Program-made: the position numbers and the translations under genes | The notes under the pieces: generated by a model | What the model saw: the letters and a program-made list of their open reading frames with translations, nothing else | Database searches by the model: none | Told to the model about the DNA's origin: nothing | Assembly: GCA_014193115.1 (NCBI GenBank) | Contig: BJHQ01000003.1 | Coordinates: forward strand, 252,768 to 316,767 | DNA from: Planctomycetota bacterium | GTDB lineage: Bacteria > Planctomycetota > UBA11346 | Length of the DNA stretch: 64,000 bases | Direction of reading: 5' to 3' | Shown here: in pieces, positions 9,272-17,748 of the stretch | Layout: every line of letters starts with the position of its first letter | Position numbering within the stretch: the first letter of the stretch is position 1

Positions 9272-10468
9272 TCAGACCAGCCGGTCGCCGAGCCGTTTGC
9301 GCAGGCGGGCCCGCCAGGCGGCGGTGTGGTCCTCCTGGCTGGGTTCCAGGCTGTCGGCCAGGATCCTGATCCCGGGATTGCGCTCCATCCGGTCGTGATT
9401 GACCGCGACGATGGTCTCGCTGGTCAGCAGTTCCTCACCGATGACGCACAGACCAGGCATCAGGGCGACGGTGCTGCCCGAGCGCACGATGTAGATGCCG
9501 AGCTGGCCGTCCTCGGCGCAGGCCCGTTCGATGTCCTTGGGTCCCGGCACCAGGCGCAGGCCATGGCGTTCAGTGGCCAGGCAGCTGGCGTACAGCTCGG
9601 CATAGGCCGGATCGATCAGCACCGGCCGCCCGGTGAACAGGGCGAGCTTGGGATCGACCAGCGGATTGGCCGCATCCCAGGTCCGGCTGGCGCCGCCGCC
9701 GATCAGCCGGCGGGCGCGCTCGGCGTCGGCGCCGGCCATCAGCACGCAGTGGCCGAGGTGGTCGTCGAGGCCGAGGGAACCGAGGATCCGCACCGGGGTC
9801 TGGCGTTCGTCGAGGTGGTCGCGGAGTTCACGCCAGTTGCGGATCAGCCCGGGGGTGGCGATGGCGTCGAGCAGGGTGTTGTGGAAGGCGTCGTGGCAGG
9901 TCAGCGACAGGTCGCGCTTGTGCTTGCGCAGCCAGGTCGGGGTGACCTCGTGGTCGGTGCCGATCAGCACGCCGCGCACCGGGGTCAGGCCGTTGCCGCG
10001 GGAACGCTCGAATTCGGCCTGGTTGAAGACCATCCGCGCCGGCCGCCCGGGCCGGGTCAGGTCGAGCTGCAAATGGAGATGGCCGGCGGCCTCGCGGATT
10101 TGCTGATCGCCCTCGCTGCGCAGTCCGGTGAGCAGGGCCTCGACCACCGCCCATGGGCTGTAGTCCAGGTGGTCGCGGCCGTGGTCGTCGCGCCAACGCC
10201 GCATCCGGCGCAGAGCGAGATCGACCTCGTCGAGATCATGGCCGAAACGGTCGGCAGCGCGCAGGGTGCCTTCGACGGTGGCTCCGGCCTCGGGCCACAG
10301 GGCGATCAGGCCCTCTTCCAGCTTCACCCGGCGTTTGTCCTCTTTCAGCAAACGGCGCAGCGCCAGGACCGGTTCGGGACGCAGCCAACCGCAGCCGACC
10401 AGGCGTTTCAGGACATCATCGAGACTGCCGCCCTTGGGAGGCACCGCGACCAGGACCGGCTCAGACAT
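9272..10468 (-). CDS. conserved-looking protein of unknown function
   Basis: Start taken at the ATG at 10468 (MSEPVLVAVPPKGGSLDDVL), giving 398 aa; an upstream in-frame start at 10537 would add a Pro/Arg-rich stretch that looks non-coding. The protein is soluble, with charged helical regions (LRRLLKEDKRRVKLEEGLIAL) and a middle part containing CHDAFHNTLLDAI. A C-terminal half contains IYIVRSGSTVALMPGL and IVAVNHDRME. I do not recognise the family. It converges with the C45 gene, the stop codons lying 8 bp apart. Confidence 0.65.
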   Translation of the reverse strand: MSEPVLVAVPPKGGSLDDVLKRLVGCGWLRPEPVLALRRLLKEDKRRVKLEEGLIALWPEAGATVEGTLRAADRFGHDLDEVDLALRRMRRWRDDHGRDHLDYSPWAVVEALLTGLRSEGDQQIREAAGHLHLQLDLTRPGRPARMVFNQAEFERSRGNGLTPVRGVLIGTDHEVTPTWLRKHKRDLSLTCHDAFHNTLLDAIATPGLIRNWRELRDHLDERQTPVRILGSLGLDDHLGHCVLMAGADAERARRLIGGGASRTWDAANPLVDPKLALFTGRPVLIDPAYAELYASCLATERHGLRLVPGPKDIERACAEDGQLGIYIVRSGSTVALMPGLCVIGEELLTSETIVAVNHDRMERNPGIRILADSLEPSQEDHTAAWRARLRKRLGDRLV

Positions 10469-10583
10469 GGGCCGGGACGGTCGGCCGGCGGCCGGTCGGG
10501 GCAAGGGCCTGGCAGCGTTTTGCAGCACCGAGCGCACGCTCCGGCAGATCGCTTTCAGCCAGCCGTGCGAGCGCTCGGCGCCG

Positions 10584-11738
10584 CTACCGCGCCCAGAACG
10601 GGCGGAGCAGGTTCGGCCGGGGTTGGCGGCCCTGTTCGGCGCAGGCGCTGGTGATCAGGCCGATGCCGAGGTACAGGGCGAGCAGACTCGATCCGCCATA
10701 GCTGATGAAGGGCAGCGTCACGCCGGTCACCGGCATCATTCCCGTGGCCACCGCCAGGTTGATCCCCGCCTGACCGACGACCAGGCAGCCGAAACCCGCC
10801 GGAACCAGCCGGGCGGCGGGGTCTTTGAGGTTGCCTGCGGTCCACAGGCAGCCCAGACCGAACAGGAATAACAGCAGCACCAGACAGGAGGTGCCGAGGA
10901 AGCCGGTCTCTTCGCCGGCCACCGCCAGGATCAGGTCGGTGTGCTTTTCCGGCACCCAGCCGAGGCGGTTCTGGTCGCCAGCGGCATAGCCCTTGCCGAA
11001 CACCCGGCCGGAGCCGATCGAGCGCAGGCTGCGGGTGGTCTGATAGCCTTCAGCCAGGGCATAGGCCTCGGGATCGAGCCAGGCCTGGACCCGTTTCCAT
11101 TGGTAGCCGTCCTTCGGCAGGGTGGCGACGCCGACCGCGGCGGCGCTCAGGGCGAGCAGCGCGCCGAGGGCCACCAGGCGCAGGCGGAGACCGCAGATCA
11201 GCAGCACGCCGACTACCATCGGCGGAAAGGTCAGGGCGCTGCCGAGGTCCTCCTTCGCCACCAGTACCGCCGGACCGAGGCCGACGGCGATGGCGACCAA
11301 GGCATGGCTGAGCTTGCGGGCGTCGAACCACGGCGCCGCGCACAACCGAGCGAGGGCGAGCAGGGTCGCGATCTTGATGAACTCCACCGGCTGGATGCGC
11401 AGGCTGCCGAGGGCGATCCAGTTGGCCTGGCCTTTGATCTTGGGCACCAGCGGCGTGCCCGCCGCCAGCACCATGATCACCAGCAGCAGCAGCGCGACGC
11501 CGTAGCCGGCCCAGGCCAGATCCTTCCAGAGCGCGAAGCGCAGGTGGGCGGTGATGGCGCCGGCGATCAGGGCGATGGCCCACCACACCACCTGCATCCG
11601 GGCCTCATTGCCCATCCCCCAGGCCGCGTCGTCGTTCCAGGTGGCGCTGGTCACCAGGAGCAGGCCGGCGGCGGACAGCAGCAGGGCGCACAGCACGACC
11701 GCCCAGGGCAGATCAACCAGGCGGACGCGCTGGATCAT
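10584..11738 (-). CDS. rodA: RodA-type SEDS peptidoglycan glycosyltransferase
   Basis: A 384-residue polytopic SEDS-family protein. Family signs are FIKIATLLALARL near the middle, LVAKEDLGSALTF, AGEETGFLG and the C-terminal motif LPFISYGGSSLLALYLGIG. SEDS proteins polymerise glycan strands from lipid II together with a class B penicillin-binding protein. The short length and the absence of an extended N-terminus favour RodA over FtsW, but no mre or pbp gene lies beside it to settle this. A small ORF and then a pseudouridine synthase gene lie immediately upstream with overlapping junctions. Confidence 0.85.
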   Translation of the reverse strand: MIQRVRLVDLPWAVVLCALLLSAAGLLLVTSATWNDDAAWGMGNEARMQVVWWAIALIAGAITAHLRFALWKDLAWAGYGVALLLLVIMVLAAGTPLVPKIKGQANWIALGSLRIQPVEFIKIATLLALARLCAAPWFDARKLSHALVAIAVGLGPAVLVAKEDLGSALTFPPMVVGVLLICGLRLRLVALGALLALSAAAVGVATLPKDGYQWKRVQAWLDPEAYALAEGYQTTRSLRSIGSGRVFGKGYAAGDQNRLGWVPEKHTDLILAVAGEETGFLGTSCLVLLLFLFGLGCLWTAGNLKDPAARLVPAGFGCLVVGQAGINLAVATGMMPVTGVTLPFISYGGSSLLALYLGIGLITSACAEQGRQPRPNLLRPFWAR

Positions 11739-11974
11739 GTGCTCTGATGGATCTCAGGACCGGGGAACCAGAACCGCCCGGGCGTCAAGGCGTCCACCAC
11801 CGCTTCGCTCGTCTCCGGACCGCAGCGCAGGCATGGCCGGGAGTCGCGGCGCCGTCTCAAAATCCAGGCGGCCCGCTCCCCGTCCAGGCGGCCACCGTCA
11901 GGCCATGCCGCCAACGGAACCAGCGTCGCGCCGGCGATGTGGGCATCGCCGCTCCGATCTGCTTGGCGGTCCAT
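11735..11974 (-). CDS. small ORF between the pseudouridine synthase and rodA genes, unknown
   Basis: A 79-residue reading frame whose ATG directly follows the TGA of the upstream synthase gene and whose own TGA overlaps the rodA ATG by 4 nt. Both junctions are typical of coupled operon genes, and third codon positions are G/C-rich like the neighbours. The product has a CxxC pair (RPCLRCG) and a C-terminal FWFPGPEIHQST. No family is recognised. The alternative is a chance open frame filling the gap; the two precise junctions argue for a real gene. Confidence 0.5.
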   Translation of the reverse strand: MDRQADRSGDAHIAGATLVPLAAWPDGGRLDGERAAWILRRRRDSRPCLRCGPETSEAVVDALTPGRFWFPGPEIHQST

Positions 11975-13384
11975 TCATCTCCCGGCTTTGGCTTTGCGCA
12001 GCAGCTTTTCTGCCGCGGCGAACTCGGCTGGCGGGCGGCTGTGGATGATGACCTTGGCCCCGCTGTCGGGATGGACGAAGGTGACCTGGGCGGCGTGCAG
12101 CAGGTGGCGGTTCACCGCCACCGGATCACGCCGGTCGCCGTACACCAGATCGCCGTAGATCGGATGGCCCAGCTCGCTGAAATGCAGGCGGATTTGATGG
12201 TGACGGCCGGTCTCGGGGCGGACCCGGACGCGGCTGGCGAAGGGGCCGATGCGGCCTTCGACGCGCCAGGTGGTGACCGCCTCGCGGGCGTCGGCGCCGT
12301 GGCCGCTGCGCCAGCGCTCGGTGCCCTGGCGGGCTTCGACCTTCACCAGATAGCTGCGATGGCGGCCTTCCTCCCGGGGATGGCCGCGGACGATGGCCAG
12401 GTACTCCTTGGCGACCTGGTGCTCGGCGAACAGGGCTTCGAGCTTGCGCGCCAGGTCCTCGTAACGCGAGAACAGCACGATCCCGCTGGTGTCGGCGTCG
12501 AGCCGGTGGACCGGGATGATCTCGGAGGGACCCGCGTCGGTCCCGGCCAGCTCGCCGCTGGCCGAGGCGGCCTTCAGGATGTCGGTGAGGCTCCAGCTTT
12601 TCACCGCGTCGGTGCGGGTCACCGGCAGCCAGGCCGGCTTGTCATAGGCGAGCACGCCATCGGCGTCGTGGAGGATCCGGCGCGGATCGAAACGGTGCTC
12701 GGTGTCGGTGGCCGGCGGCGAGAATTCGACGACATCGCCATAGGCCAGTTCGCGGCTGGCGAAGGTCTCGATCCGGCCGTTGATCCGGCAGCAGCCGAGT
12801 TCCAGCCATTTCTTGATCTGACGGGCCGAACCGCCGGCACCAGTGCCGGCGTGGCCGCGGGCCAGGAACCGGCCGAGCTTGTCGCCGGTTTCGGCGCGGA
12901 TGATCCGGGCATCGGGGCCCGGTTTCCACGAGGGGGCCTGGATCTCGGCCCGCCGGCCAGGCGGTCGTGGCCGGTCAGTCGGCCGAGATGGCCGCAGTTT
13001 CCCTTGATTTTTGCCCGGCTCTGGCTGGCGCGGCCCGCCCGGCCTGTCGCTGGCGAGGCGCCTGTCGCCAGTGGTGCGCCTGTCGCCAGCGGTGAGCCTG
13101 TCGCTGGCAGTGCGCTCAGCGCGGCGCTGGCTGTCGAACGGCTTCTGCCCGGGCCGGCGCGGGCGTTCTACGGCCGGATCACGGGATCGACCGGGTCGGC
13201 TCGGCGGTCCGGCGCTTCGCCGATCCGGATGCTCGCGCCGGTCGCGGCCCTGGCCCGCCCTTCCAGAGGGACCGCTTGGGCCAGAGGTGCCGCCTGGACG
13301 GCCACGTCCGGGCCGGCCTTCAGGGCGGCCGCTACGCGAGGCTCCGGGACGACGGGCAGGTGGCATGGGCGAAACGTAGCGCAT
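11975..13384 (-). CDS. S4-domain RluA-family 23S rRNA pseudouridine synthase
   Basis: A 469-residue product. The first ~140 residues are an Arg/Gly/Pro-rich disordered tail. An S4 RNA-binding domain (RQIKKWLELGCCRINGRI) and the RluA catalytic core follow. HRLDADTSG carries the catalytic Asp, near residue 296 counted from 13384. AKEYLAIVRG, RPETGRHHQIRLH and HPIYGDLVYGD are standard RluA motifs. The family isomerises uridine to pseudouridine in 23S rRNA. The true start is uncertain, since the basic tail could be shorter. The tail contains an 18-bp minisatellite. Confidence 0.85.
   Translation of the reverse strand: MRYVSPMPPARRPGASRSGRPEGRPGRGRPGGTSGPSGPSGRAGQGRDRREHPDRRSAGPPSRPGRSRDPAVERPRRPGQKPFDSQRRAERTASDRLTAGDRRTTGDRRLASDRPGGPRQPEPGKNQGKLRPSRPTDRPRPPGRRAEIQAPSWKPGPDARIIRAETGDKLGRFLARGHAGTGAGGSARQIKKWLELGCCRINGRIETFASRELAYGDVVEFSPPATDTEHRFDPRRILHDADGVLAYDKPAWLPVTRTDAVKSWSLTDILKAASASGELAGTDAGPSEIIPVHRLDADTSGIVLFSRYEDLARKLEALFAEHQVAKEYLAIVRGHPREEGRHRSYLVKVEARQGTERWRSGHGADAREAVTTWRVEGRIGPFASRVRVRPETGRHHQIRLHFSELGHPIYGDLVYGDRRDPVAVNRHLLHAAQVTFVHPDSGAKVIIHSRPPAEFAAAEKLLRKAKAGR
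13043..13114 (-). repeat. 18-bp in-frame minisatellite in the pseudouridine synthase tail
   Basis: Four consecutive 18-bp units (13043-13060, 13061-13078, 13079-13096, 13097-13114). On the coding strand they give a diverged hexapeptide series such as ASDRLT, AGDRRT, TGDRRL. The period preserves the frame and lengthens the basic, probably RNA-contacting tail. Confidence 0.8.
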
Positions 13385-13438
13385 CCAGCGCTGACGGAAC
13401 CGGGCGCGGCGCGGATCGGCGCGACCCGCGATCGCCGG

Positions 13439-16400
13439 TCACTTCTTCGGCTCGTCCCATTTCTTCCAGAAGTCCTTGACTTGCTGCTGCCGACCCCAGC
13501 CGGTCTCATTGGGTTCCAGAGCGGCGATCTGCTGGAGTTTCTCGATCTTGCGCAGCACCTCCATCTGAGGGCCGAGGGCCTTTGGGGTGACGGCGATCCG
13601 GGTCAGGCCCAGGCCGAGCAGCGGATCGAGGCGCACCACCGGCGTCCCCGCCAGGTTCAGCTCGCGCAGCGTGACCAGGCCGCGCAGCGGCTCCAGGTCG
13701 GTCACTGGCGTGCCATCCAGGCTGAGCGTGGTCAGCGGCAGCTTGGCCAGCGGGCGTAGATCGGTGACCGGGGTGCGCGACAGGTCGAGGCTGGTCAGCG
13801 GCATGTTGCTCAGCGGTTGCAAGTTGGCGACCCGGGTGCCGATCAGCGACAGGGCGGTCAACTTGAGCTTGACGATGCCTTTGAGATCGGTGACCGCTGT
13901 GCCGTTCAGATTCAGGCTGGCGAGGTCGAGATCGCGCAGCGGTGTGACGTCGGAGACGGGGAGACCCGACAGATCGAGGGTCGCCAGCTTCATCCCGACC
14001 AGCGCGGCGACCTCGGTGATCGCGGTGCTGGTCACGCCCAGGCTGCGCAGCGGCAGGCCGCGCAGCGGTTCGAGGGACGTGACCGGACTGCCTTCGCAGG
14101 ACAGGTTGGTCAGCGGCAGCCCGGTCAAGCCGGCCAGGCTGGTCAGACGCGGGCAGGACTGGGCGCGCAAACTGCGCAGCTTGCTCTCCGACAAGGCGGC
14201 CAGGCTGGTGACTCCGCTGCCCGAGATATCGAGTTCTTCGAGCGGCAGTCCCGCCAGCGGTGTCAGGTCGACCACACCCTTGCACTGGCTGAGCCGCACC
14301 AGGCGCAGCTTCGGGCAGCTGGCGAGCGGGCTGAGGTCCACCACCGGCGTTTCGTACAGCTCAAGCTCCTCCAAGGGCATCCCGGCCAGCGGCGAGAGAT
14401 CCACCACCTGGGTCCGGGCCAGGCGCAGGACGCGCAGCGGCATCCCGGCCAGCGGTTCGAGCCGGACCACCTTGGTTTCGCTGATATCGAGGATTTCCAG
14501 GGGGGCGCCGGCGATCGGCGACAGATCGGCCACCGGGGTGCGGTTGAGGTCGAGGCGAATGATCGGCATCCCGGCCAGGGGCGCGAGATCGACGACGTCT
14601 TTGCGGTTGCGCAGGCAGTCGATTTCGATCCGGCCTTCGCGGTTCATGTTGAAGCGGTCGTTGCTCAGCTTCGGCCAGACCGCGTCGAGCCGGGCGCGAT
14701 AGGCCACCATCAGCTCCTTCGACTGGCCAAGCAGGTGGTCAGCCAGGGCCCGGGATCCAAGCCGATAGAGCACGTCGGCGATGGCATTGGCCAGGGCAGA
14801 GGACGGCCCCGAGGCCGAGCGCACGCACAGATCGCGCAGCTCGCGGGCTTTCACCAGGTCGGGCTGCTTGTTCTGGTCATCGGCTTTGCGGCCCAGGTAC
14901 TCATTGAGTTCGTTGGCGGCCCCAGACGGGTCGCCGGTGGCGGCCATGATCTGGGCGCGGAGCAGCCGGGCATCGTCGAGGTTGGGGCGGTATTGCAGCG
15001 CACGGTCGAGAAACTCGCGGGCATCGTCGAAGAACCGCCGGTCGATGGCCCGGCGCGCCTGCTCGACCAGGGCTGGCGCCGCTGCCCGCTGATCCTCCTG
15101 GCGTTTGAGCTGCTCGGACTCCAATTCCGCGAGCGATCGTTGGGCGCGTTTGCGTTCGGCGTCCGCGACCAGGCTCGCCGCCTGGGCGTCACGGCTGGCG
15201 ATCTCAGCCAGTTCTCGCTGGTGTTCCGCGTTGCGCCGTTCGAGCAGGTTGGTCCACCACGAAGTCGCGCCGAGGACCACGAGGAGCAGGGTGGCGATGG
15301 CGGTGGCGATGGCTGCGCCCTGATTGCGGCGGACCAGCTTCACCACGGCTTCGACGGCGGTGTCGTCCTTGGCGCTGACCGCGCGACCTTCGAGGAAGCG
15401 TTCGATGTCGCGGCGCAGCTCGACCACCGACTGGTAGCGGCGTTCGGGGTCGCCGGCCAGGCACTTGCGGGCGATGGCCGACAGCTCGCTCGGCACCGGC
15501 CGGTCGCCGGCTCGGGTCTCTGGCGGGGGAATCCGGTTGGCGATCACCTGGTCGAGGATGCTCTTCACATCCTTGCCCCCGACCGGCGGACGCAGGCACA
15601 GGATCTCGTAGAGGATCGCCCCGAGGGAATAGATGTCGCTGCGCTCGTCGATGGCGGCGATCTCGCCCCTGGCCTGCTCCGGCGGCATGTAGGCCGGCGT
15701 CCCTTCGACCGTGCCGTCCTCGGTGTTCTCGCCCTGGAAGCTCGCCACCAGGGTCTTCAAATCCTCGCCGAACAGGTCGGCGTCGGAGGTCGCTTCGATC
15801 CGGCGGCCGCCGCCTGCGGAGGCCGACTTGGTCGGGCGGTCGGACGAATCCCGGGTAGCGCCGACCCGGGCCAGTCCCCAGTCCATGACCAGCACTTCAC
15901 CGAAATCCCCGAGCATGACATTGGCCGGCTTCAGATCGCGGTGGACCACGCCCCGGGCATGGGCGAAAGCCACGGCGTTGCCGATGTCGAGGTAGATCCC
16001 GAGCAGCCGGGCCAGGCCGAACTCGGCCTTGGTCCGCGGCATGCCCCGGCGGAGGTCGCCCAGGACCTGGGCCAGGCTGCGCCCGCGCACCAGTTTCATG
16101 GTGAAGAACAGCCGGCCTTCGCCGTCGATTCCGACCTCGTGGATCGGGACGATATTGGGGTGCTCAAGCTGGCCGGTGACCTGGGCCTCGGCGACGAACC
16201 GCTCCTGGGCCCGGGCCAGGCTGCGTTCGCCTTCCGATCCCGGCCGGGGATCCCGGGCCAGGACCTTCATCGCCACATCGCGGCGGACATGGCGATCGAC
16301 TGCCCGCATGATCACGCCCATGCCACCCCGGGCGATCTCCTCGACCACCACGTACTTGCTGGCTTGATCGAGGGCAGGCAGCCCTGCCGAGGACCCGGAG

Positions 16401-16495
16401 CCGCGGGCATGCATGGTGATCGTGCCGGCCTCGATCGAGACCGGATCGACGGTCGCCACCGGCTCCTCCCCAGACGGCCCGTGGCGATCGCTCAT
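13439..16495 (-). CDS. transmembrane Ser/Thr kinase with leucine-rich repeats
   Basis: Start taken at the ATG at 16495 (MSDRHGPSGEE), giving 1018 aa; an alternative start lies at 16543. The PknB-type kinase domain covers about residues 45-370. It has a Gly-rich loop ARGGMGVIM, the catalytic Lys77 in VAMKVL, HRDLKPAN with Asp187, and DWG (Asp205) in place of DFG, a variant frequent in planctomycete kinases. One membrane helix follows at about 395-420 (IATLLLVVLGATSWW), then a coiled/TPR-like region and about fifteen short LRRs (pattern LAGMPLRVLRLARTQVVDLS) to near residue 1000. The receptor domain is C-terminal and should lie outside the inner membrane. Ligand and targets are unknown. Confidence 0.9.
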   Translation of the reverse strand: MSDRHGPSGEEPVATVDPVSIEAGTITMHARGSGSSAGLPALDQASKYVVVEEIARGGMGVIMRAVDRHVRRDVAMKVLARDPRPGSEGERSLARAQERFVAEAQVTGQLEHPNIVPIHEVGIDGEGRLFFTMKLVRGRSLAQVLGDLRRGMPRTKAEFGLARLLGIYLDIGNAVAFAHARGVVHRDLKPANVMLGDFGEVLVMDWGLARVGATRDSSDRPTKSASAGGGRRIEATSDADLFGEDLKTLVASFQGENTEDGTVEGTPAYMPPEQARGEIAAIDERSDIYSLGAILYEILCLRPPVGGKDVKSILDQVIANRIPPPETRAGDRPVPSELSAIARKCLAGDPERRYQSVVELRRDIERFLEGRAVSAKDDTAVEAVVKLVRRNQGAAIATAIATLLLVVLGATSWWTNLLERRNAEHQRELAEIASRDAQAASLVADAERKRAQRSLAELESEQLKRQEDQRAAAPALVEQARRAIDRRFFDDAREFLDRALQYRPNLDDARLLRAQIMAATGDPSGAANELNEYLGRKADDQNKQPDLVKARELRDLCVRSASGPSSALANAIADVLYRLGSRALADHLLGQSKELMVAYRARLDAVWPKLSNDRFNMNREGRIEIDCLRNRKDVVDLAPLAGMPIIRLDLNRTPVADLSPIAGAPLEILDISETKVVRLEPLAGMPLRVLRLARTQVVDLSPLAGMPLEELELYETPVVDLSPLASCPKLRLVRLSQCKGVVDLTPLAGLPLEELDISGSGVTSLAALSESKLRSLRAQSCPRLTSLAGLTGLPLTNLSCEGSPVTSLEPLRGLPLRSLGVTSTAITEVAALVGMKLATLDLSGLPVSDVTPLRDLDLASLNLNGTAVTDLKGIVKLKLTALSLIGTRVANLQPLSNMPLTSLDLSRTPVTDLRPLAKLPLTTLSLDGTPVTDLEPLRGLVTLRELNLAGTPVVRLDPLLGLGLTRIAVTPKALGPQMEVLRKIEKLQQIAALEPNETGWGRQQQVKDFWKKWDEPKK

Positions 16496-16602
16496 CGGTC
16501 GCCATGCTCGGATCGTCCGACCGCCGCGCCACGCTTCGCCCACCCGACCTGCACAGAGGCGGATGAACCGCTGTTCGGTGGGCGGTTTCGATGGGCGCTG
16601 TC

Positions 16603-16635
16603 CACCTCATCGACCTAGCTGCGGTCGATGAGGTG
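16603..16635. promoter_or_regulatory. 13-bp perfect hairpin/dyad between divergent genes
   Basis: A perfect 13-bp inverted repeat (16603-16615 with 16623-16635) around a 7-nt centre lies between the divergently transcribed kinase and dehydrogenase genes. There is no T-run, and both flanking genes read away from it, so it is not a conventional terminator. It could be an operator or an RNA hairpin in a leader; the sequence does not decide. Confidence 0.4.
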
Positions 16636-16740
16636 CCAAGGAAAGCACCGGCGGTGGAACCTTTGCCCGGGACGCGATTCCCGATCTGCCTTGGGCGGGC
16701 ATAGCCCCCAGCCCCAGACTCCCCCGTCAAGGATCCCCCC

Positions 16741-17592
16741 ATGCCCCGCACCATTCTCATCACCGGCACCGGCACCGGCTTCGGCCATCGCGCTGCGTCG
16801 TTCCTCGCCCGCCGCGGCGACACGGTCTTCGCCACCATGCGCGAACCTGACGGCCGCAACAAAGCGTCGGCGGACCGGCTGCGTTCAGCCGCGACCGCCG
16901 AGGGACTGCCGCTGCACGTCGTGGAACTTGATGTCACCAGCGAAACATCAGTGGATCGTGCGGTCAGCGCCATCCTCGCCAAGTCCGGCGGTCGGATCGA
17001 TGTGGTGATCAACAATGCCGGCTATGGCGTGATCGGTCAGCAGGAGGCCGTCACCCCGGCCCAGGCCACGACGATGTTCGACACCAACGTCATCGGCATC
17101 CTGCGGGTCAATCGGGCGGTGCTGCCGGCGATGCGCGCCCAGCGCTCGGGCCTGATCATCAACCTGAGCAGCGGCCTGGGCCGGCTGGTCATTCCGTTCC
17201 TCGGGGTCTATGGAGCGACCAAATTCGCCGTCGAATCCCTGACCGAAAGCCTCAGCATCGAATTGAAGCCGTTCGGTATCGACTGCGTGGCGATCGAACC
17301 CGGCGCCTATCCCGGCACCGATTTCAACGCCCACATCCAGCCGGCTGCCGACACGGCGCGGGTGGCGACGTATGGCGAGCACGCCGACGCGCCGCAGAAG
17401 CTGATCGCCGCGTTCATTTCCTCGCTGACCACGGTGCCGGATCCGGACGAGATCGTCCACCTGGCGGCGGCGATCATCGACCAGCCCGCTGGCACCCGGA
17501 AGGTCCGCTATCCCAAGGGCAACGTCGCCGAGCTGACCGCCGGGCTCAATGCCGAGTCGGAACGGATCCAGGCGATCCTCGCCGGGCACTGA
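16741..17592 (+). CDS. short-chain dehydrogenase/reductase
   Basis: A 283-residue classical SDR. It has a Rossmann motif ILITGTGTGFGH (TGxxxGxG-type), NNAGYGV, a catalytic Ser in LSSGLGR, and the YxxxK pair in VYGATKFAVESL, then EPGAYPGTDFN in the substrate loop. It should catalyse NAD(P)(H)-dependent oxidoreduction of an alcohol/ketone; the substrate cannot be inferred. The start ATG at 16741 follows a C-rich leader with no strong ribosome-binding site. A hairpin downstream may end the transcript. Confidence 0.9.
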   Translation: MPRTILITGTGTGFGHRAASFLARRGDTVFATMREPDGRNKASADRLRSAATAEGLPLHVVELDVTSETSVDRAVSAILAKSGGRIDVVINNAGYGVIGQQEAVTPAQATTMFDTNVIGILRVNRAVLPAMRAQRSGLIINLSSGLGRLVIPFLGVYGATKFAVESLTESLSIELKPFGIDCVAIEPGAYPGTDFNAHIQPAADTARVATYGEHADAPQKLIAAFISSLTTVPDPDEIVHLAAAIIDQPAGTRKVRYPKGNVAELTAGLNAESERIQAILAGH

Positions 17593-17605
17593 ACTGAGAA
17601 GAACG

Positions 17606-17630
17606 CCTCGTGGGACGCGTTCCCACGAGG
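17606..17630 (+). terminator. candidate hairpin terminator after the SDR gene
   Basis: A perfect 10-bp stem (17606-17615 with 17621-17630) with a 5-nt loop begins 14 bp after the SDR stop codon. It lacks a clear T-tract, so it may act only as a 3' stabilising hairpin. The following 120 bp also contain a 19-bp tandem duplication (17720-17738, 17739-17757) that overlaps the end of the convergent ABC gene. Confidence 0.4.
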
Positions 17631-17748
17631 TCCGCGGCTCAGCCGGACAGGAATGGTTCCGGCTGGGCCGGCGGGGAACCAGCCGCACGGAGTGCGGCGC
17701 TCCGGGCAAGCACGGCCTGCGCCGGTCCGCCAATCGCGCGCCGGTCCG

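Noticed and set aside
9260..9275. Bidirectional terminator between the C45 gene and the unknown gene
   Set aside because: The stem is only 6 bp, overlaps both stop codons and has no T-tract.
13817..16618. Very long open frame on the plus strand opposite the kinase-LRR gene
   Set aside because: It is antisense to a clear kinase and lacks any motif. Long antisense frames are common at high GC. The same holds for those opposite 22108-24894 and 38971-41049.
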